NCBI GenBank assembly: GCA_903847205.1
Contig: CAINDA010000045.1
Location: 62,001 to 126,000 of the forward strand
DNA from: an uncultured Bacteroidota bacterium
Lineage (GTDB): Bacteria; Bacteroidota; Bacteroidia; 2-12-FULL-35-15
DNA length: 64,000 bases
Reading direction: 5' to 3'
Shown: one piece after another, positions 60,574-64,000 of the stretch
Layout: each line of letters starts with the position of its first letter
Position numbering within the stretch: position 1 is the stretch's first letter
The notes under the pieces: generated by a model
Seen by the model: only the letters and a program-made list of their open reading frames with translations
Told to the model about the DNA's origin: nothing
Database searches by the model: none
Position numbers and translations under genes: made by a program

Positions 60574-62109
60574 TTATCTTCTTCCTCCTCCTCCGCCTCT
60601 GTTACCGCCTCCTCCTCCGCCAGATCTAGACCCTCCGCCTCCGCTTGATCTTGATCCTCCGCCTCCACCGAAGCTTGATCTCGATCCTCCTCCTTGAGAA
60701 GAAAAACCTCCCGAAGAATGTGATGAAAAACCGCCTGATGAAGAGCGGGATGCAAATCCTGATCCTCCGCTCGATCTTTGTGAAGAGCGAGGTGCGCTTG
60801 GTGAACCATGTGAAGCAAAGCCAGACTCGGAACGGGATGAAGAATTTGAGTAATAACTCCTATTCGATCCGCTTGACCTGTTTACACTATTGTTGCCAGC
60901 CCAGTTATTTCTTGCATTTGAAGTTTGGCGCGCATCGCTGTTTGATCTTGCATTCGCGGTATTTGTATTTCTTTCCGATCTGTTTACATTATTGTTTCCA
61001 GCCCAGTTGTTTCTTGCGTTTGCAGTTTGACGTGCATCGCTGTTCGATCTTGCATTTGCTGTATTTGCATTTCTTTCTGATCTGTTTACATTATTGTTTC
61101 CAGCAAAGTTATTTCTTCCGCTTGACGTTTGGCGTGCCTCACTGTTTGACCTGCCGTTCCCTATTGCTGAATTAGATCTTCCAGAAAGCCGGTTTGTGTT
61201 GGTCAGTCTCCCTGCCGATGCTAAATCAGGCCTGCTGTAGGTACTTCTATAACCGCCCTGCTCACGCCTTTGATTTACAAACGCTGAAGATGATCTTCTC
61301 TGGCCATAATAGTTGTGAGCATAAGAATTGCGGAAACCGTATGCTCTGTGGTAATAACCGCAGTAGTGGTTATAGTGCGGGTAATAATAACCATAATAAT
61401 ACGAATGCCAGAATAATGGTGTCCATGCAAACCAAAAAGATGGATAATAACCCCAGTACCACGGCGATACATACGTAACGTAAGTTGGCATATAGAGATA
61501 GCTGATGAGCGGCCATGAGTCGGCATAGTAGCCATCGTCATATACAGCAACAGTTCTGTTTTCGGAAGTGTAGTAATTGTTTATGTATGTGGTTTGGCCG
61601 TCAGGCGAAATATAAGTGTTTGATCTGCGTAGATTATAACCTGGATTGGGAGTTCCGCCAGATGCAGTATTACCGGCCTCTTCGCCTTTAGGTTCAATTA
61701 TATAGTTTTTACCATATAGCTGCTCATCCCCCACAATCTGAATATGGGCTTTGCCATTGTTGTCTTTATCAATTTCAATAACTGCAAGATCCTGAGTCTC
61801 TTTTTCATTTATAACATCCTGCAAAACTATTGCATGAGCGGTTCCGTGCATATTATCAACTACTTTAATATAGTCAATTTTATTGTCGCCGTTTAAATCA
61901 ATATTATTGACTTTTGAATCCTGGGCATTTATTTTGGTTTCAAATTCCTCCAGTGTTTTACATTGTTGGAAAATATCCAAAACACCATAAAGATTTAAAT
62001 TATCCCCGGGAAGTCCAAGCGAGTCGCAAAGAGCTTTTTCCTGAGAGAAGAGCGGAGTGTATAACAAACTGCATCCTGCTGCTGTTATAAAAAATAGTGC
62101 TTTTTTCAT
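60574..62109 (-). CDS. Repeat-rich secreted protein with low-complexity Gly/Ser/Arg tail
   Basis: 511 residues. Signal peptide (…TPLFSQ), an N-terminal globular ~130 residues ('SKVNNIDLNGDNKIDYIKVVDNMHGTAHAIVLQDV' region, with an Asp/Asn-rich calcium-loop-like part), then a Tyr/Trp-rich section (~185-260), three ~34-residue repeats (RSNS-D/E-ARQT...RNN-W/F-AGNN-VNRSER), and a Gly/Ser/Arg-rich end (GGGGSRSGGGGGGNRGG-type runs). Composition is similar to the lipoprotein at 9119. Probably an envelope or extracellular structural protein. Convergent with the E1 gene. Confidence 0.8.
   Translation of the reverse strand: MKKALFFITAAGCSLLYTPLFSQEKALCDSLGLPGDNLNLYGVLDIFQQCKTLEEFETKINAQDSKVNNIDLNGDNKIDYIKVVDNMHGTAHAIVLQDVINEKETQDLAVIEIDKDNNGKAHIQIVGDEQLYGKNYIIEPKGEEAGNTASGGTPNPGYNLRRSNTYISPDGQTTYINNYYTSENRTVAVYDDGYYADSWPLISYLYMPTYVTYVSPWYWGYYPSFWFAWTPLFWHSYYYGYYYPHYNHYCGYYHRAYGFRNSYAHNYYGQRRSSSAFVNQRREQGGYRSTYSRPDLASAGRLTNTNRLSGRSNSAIGNGRSNSEARQTSSGRNNFAGNNNVNRSERNANTANARSNSDARQTANARNNWAGNNNVNRSERNTNTANARSNSDARQTSNARNNWAGNNSVNRSSGSNRSYYSNSSSRSESGFASHGSPSAPRSSQRSSGGSGFASRSSSGGFSSHSSGGFSSQGGGSRSSFGGGGGSRSSGGGGSRSGGGGGGNRGGGGGRR
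60877..61152 (-). repeat. 102-bp coding tandem repeats
   Basis: About 2.7 copies of a 34-codon unit in the secreted-protein gene, protein residues 320-411. The first two units are closest in sequence. Confidence 0.8.
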
Positions 62110-62218
62110 TTTGCTGAATTTTAAGTCTAAAATAAAACATTAATTAGCATAGTTGAATGATCAATATCACAAACCGTTCCAATTTTATTTATAAATTTAC
62201 AAACAACAAAAATTACTT

Positions 62219-62455
62219 ATGCTGACCAACAACGATATCCTCAAAAAAATACGCGTAGCGCTTGAATTGAAAGATGATGATGTAATCAAAATTCTTAAGC
62301 TCGCCGACTTTGAAATTTCTAAAAGCGAGTTAAACGCGCTTTACCGCAAACCCGATCATGCAAACTATAAAGAGTGCGGGGATCAGCTCCTGCGTAATTT
62401 CCTGAACGGATTAATTATTTTTAAACGGGGGCCGATGCCGGAAAAGAAAAAATAA
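62219..62455 (+). CDS. DUF1456-family small protein
   Basis: 78 residues: 'MLTNNDILKKIRVALELKDDDVIKILKLADFEISKSELNALYRKPD', then 'CGDQLLRNFLNGLI'. This is one copy of the DUF1456/YehS repeat (family members often have two). All-helical, probably nucleic-acid- or protein-binding. It precedes the helicase gene by 19 bases and may be co-transcribed with it. Confidence 0.85.
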   Translation: MLTNNDILKKIRVALELKDDDVIKILKLADFEISKSELNALYRKPDHANYKECGDQLLRNFLNGLIIFKRGPMPEKKK

Positions 62456-62474
62456 ATGCTGTCAATTCTAAAGT

Positions 62475-64000
62475 ATGGAAAGTAACCCTGCCGAGCCTGG
62501 CCAGGCTTTATACGCCTCTAAATTTATCAACCATACCAATAAAAATGTATTCCTTACGGGGAAAGCAGGAACCGGAAAAACCACCTTCTTACGGCAGATT
62601 GTAACTAATACATACAAAAAATGCTTGATCGCTGCGCCTACAGGCATCGCAGCTATCAATGCAGGAGGCGTTACCATTCACTCCTTATTTCAGCTTCCAT
62701 TCGGAAGTTTTATTCCTGTTAATCAATCTCATCAGGGTTTTCAGGGAAACATAAAACTTAATGACCCGCTTTCTGTAATTAAAAACCTGCAGATGTATGA
62801 TTCTAAACGAAAACTTTTGCGTGAGCTGGAATTATTGATTATTGATGAAGTGAGCATGCTGCGTGCCGATTTACTGGATGCTGTTGATTTGGTTTTACGC
62901 CATGTAAGAAGAAAAAATAATGTTCCGTTTGGCGGCGTGCAGGTATTATTTATAGGTGATTTATTGCAGCTCCCGCCGGTTGTAAAGAGGGAAGAATGGG
63001 AATTTTTAAAACCGTTTTACAACAGCGTTTATTTTTTTGATGCCCGTGTGCTTCAGGAAAATAAACCAGTGTATATTGAACTTGATAAAATATACCGGCA
63101 GACTGACCAGCGTTTTATCAATTTATTAAATCATCTCAGAAACAATGAAATTACTGCTGATGACAACGCCTTATTGAATACCTATTATAAACCCGATTTT
63201 AAGCCCAATACAGCAGATAACTATATTACCCTCACAACCCATAATTACAAGGCAGACGAATTAAATAAAAAATTTCTGAATCAATTGCCGGGTAAATCTT
63301 TTTTCTTTGAAGCAAAAATTGAAGATGATTTCAGCGAGCATGCTTATCCTATTGAAAAAACGCTTGAACTAAAAATCGGTGCACAGATTATGTTTGTGAA
63401 AAATGATCCTACCGGTGCCCAGCGTTTTTTCAATGGTAAGATCGGTATCGTTTTTTCCTTAACAGATACGGCGATTGAAGTGAAGTTTAACGATTCGGAT
63501 TCACCTGTTAAAGCAGAGCCTTATGCATGGGAAAATTTAAAATATAAACTCAATGAAGAAAGCAATGAAATAGAAGAAACAACTGCCGGTACTTTTACTC
63601 AATACCCAATTAAATTAGCCTGGGCCATAACTGTTCATAAAAGCCAGGGGCTTACTTTTGATAAAGCTGTTATTGATGCAGGCGATGCATTCGCGCCGGG
63701 ACAGATATACACAGCCCTGTCCCGCCTGCGCTCATTGGACGGCCTGGTGTTAACATCAGCATTAAATTTCACTAAAATCAATCAGGATAATAAAATTATT
63801 TCCTATTCAAAAGCAGAAACAGAACAGCAGCAATTGAATGAACTCTTAGCCAGTGAGACACATCTGTTTTTGAAAGAGTATTCAGTAAAATGTTTTGAAT
63901 TTGCCCCGCTTATAAAACTCTTTGAAGATCACACAGACAGCTACGTAAAGGATGAAAAAAAATCTGCGAAGCAAAGGCATCGTGCATGGGCGGAAGAACA
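62475..64000 (+). CDS. Pif1/RecD-like SF1 helicase, 3'-truncated by window
   Basis: The frame is open from the ATG at 62475 to the window end (508 codons visible). Walker A GKAGTGKTTF (near 31-40), 'APTGIAAINAGGVTIHSLF', Walker B-like LLIIDEVSML, the RecD-like 'GGVQVLFIGDLLQLPPV', 'IYRQTD', and the helicase C motif 'LAWAITVHKSQGLTFDKAVID' with 'YTALSRLRSLDGLVL'. This is the Pif1-like group of SF1B 5'-3' helicases. A downstream extension runs to the edge (KDEKKSAKQRHRAWAEEQ), probably leading to a further domain outside the window. Confidence 0.93.
   Translation, partial: MESNPAEPGQALYASKFINHTNKNVFLTGKAGTGKTTFLRQIVTNTYKKCLIAAPTGIAAINAGGVTIHSLFQLPFGSFIPVNQSHQGFQGNIKLNDPLSVIKNLQMYDSKRKLLRELELLIIDEVSMLRADLLDAVDLVLRHVRRKNNVPFGGVQVLFIGDLLQLPPVVKREEWEFLKPFYNSVYFFDARVLQENKPVYIELDKIYRQTDQRFINLLNHLRNNEITADDNALLNTYYKPDFKPNTADNYITLTTHNYKADELNKKFLNQLPGKSFFFEAKIEDDFSEHAYPIEKTLELKIGAQIMFVKNDPTGAQRFFNGKIGIVFSLTDTAIEVKFNDSDSPVKAEPYAWENLKYKLNEESNEIEETTAGTFTQYPIKLAWAITVHKSQGLTFDKAVIDAGDAFAPGQIYTALSRLRSLDGLVLTSALNFTKINQDNKIISYSKAETEQQQLNELLASETHLFLKEYSVKCFEFAPLIKLFEDHTDSYVKDEKKSAKQRHRAWAEE

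Noticed and set aside
60877-61152. 102-bp tandem repeats considered as a satellite or array
   Set aside because: They are whole-codon repeats within one open frame encoding 34-residue units.

Overview
This window comes from a member of the phylum Bacteroidota. The evidence is: AT-rich DNA, -7 promoter boxes of the TAnnTTTG type, at least four secreted proteins with type IX secretion (T9SS) C-terminal sorting domains, many short Cys lipoproteins of the 'SCKK' type, FadL/OmpP1, OstA-like and TonB receptors, and the linked order rsh-fur-STAS-purA-ostA. I cannot place it more precisely; an uncultured Chitinophagales/Sphingobacteriales/Flavobacteriales relative would fit.

Layout. 1-18.4 kb is mostly core genome: an OmpA-domain protein cut by the window edge, a large glycine-rich/PKD T9SS type B protein with a decayed pseudogene behind it, radC, rpsT, tRNA-Glu, proS, a low-complexity lipoprotein, an OmpP1/FadL porin, glutamate dehydrogenase, panD, a YbhN-like membrane protein, mutS and a TerB-like protein. 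tRNA-Gly and tRNA-Leu follow. At 18.65-22.5 kb is a small integrated element in the 3' end of tRNA-Leu: a large serine recombinase whose last codons lie inside the tRNA gene, a small charged protein, a MerR-like regulator and a divergent coiled-coil/winged-helix protein. An array of 11-bp phased repeats precedes the last of these.

22.6-41.6 kb is accessory and dominated by secreted and envelope proteins with metal-ligand signatures. It holds a methionine-striped outer-membrane protein, two paralogous small proteins with a HCNGKCH motif, an orphan four-cluster Fe-S protein, a YHS-domain lipoprotein, an MbnP-family lipoprotein translationally coupled to a C-x4-CH cytochrome-like lipoprotein, a beta-barrel and a sulfite-oxidase-fold protein. 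On the other strand is a probable operon: a His/Cys small protein, a coiled coil with histidine at seven-residue intervals, a ZnuD-like TonB receptor, a second His-rich small protein, the receptor's usual lipoprotein partner, a barrel and an M1 aminopeptidase. My reading is a copper/zinc acquisition and handling island; this rests on motifs, not homology searches.

41.7-49.1 kb holds an AbiEi-like/Fic fusion with repeated AAAATATTT operators, an MBL-fold hydrolase flanked by a 19-bp direct repeat, an IS1380-family element that cut off the end of an S74-chaperone adhesin-like gene, and a T9SS beta-propeller protein. From 49.5 kb the core genome resumes: ABC transporter, RelA/SpoT, Fur, STAS, PurA, OstA-like, fused branched-chain 2-oxoacid dehydrogenase E1, a repeat-rich secreted protein, a DUF1456 protein and a Pif1/RecD-like helicase cut by the window end.

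The strongest leads are the 11-bp phased repeat arrays at three accessory loci, the histidine-heptad coiled coil in the metal-receptor operon, the methionine-striped barrel with the MbnP cluster, and the tRNA-Leu acceptor-stem mismatch that looks like an integration scar.
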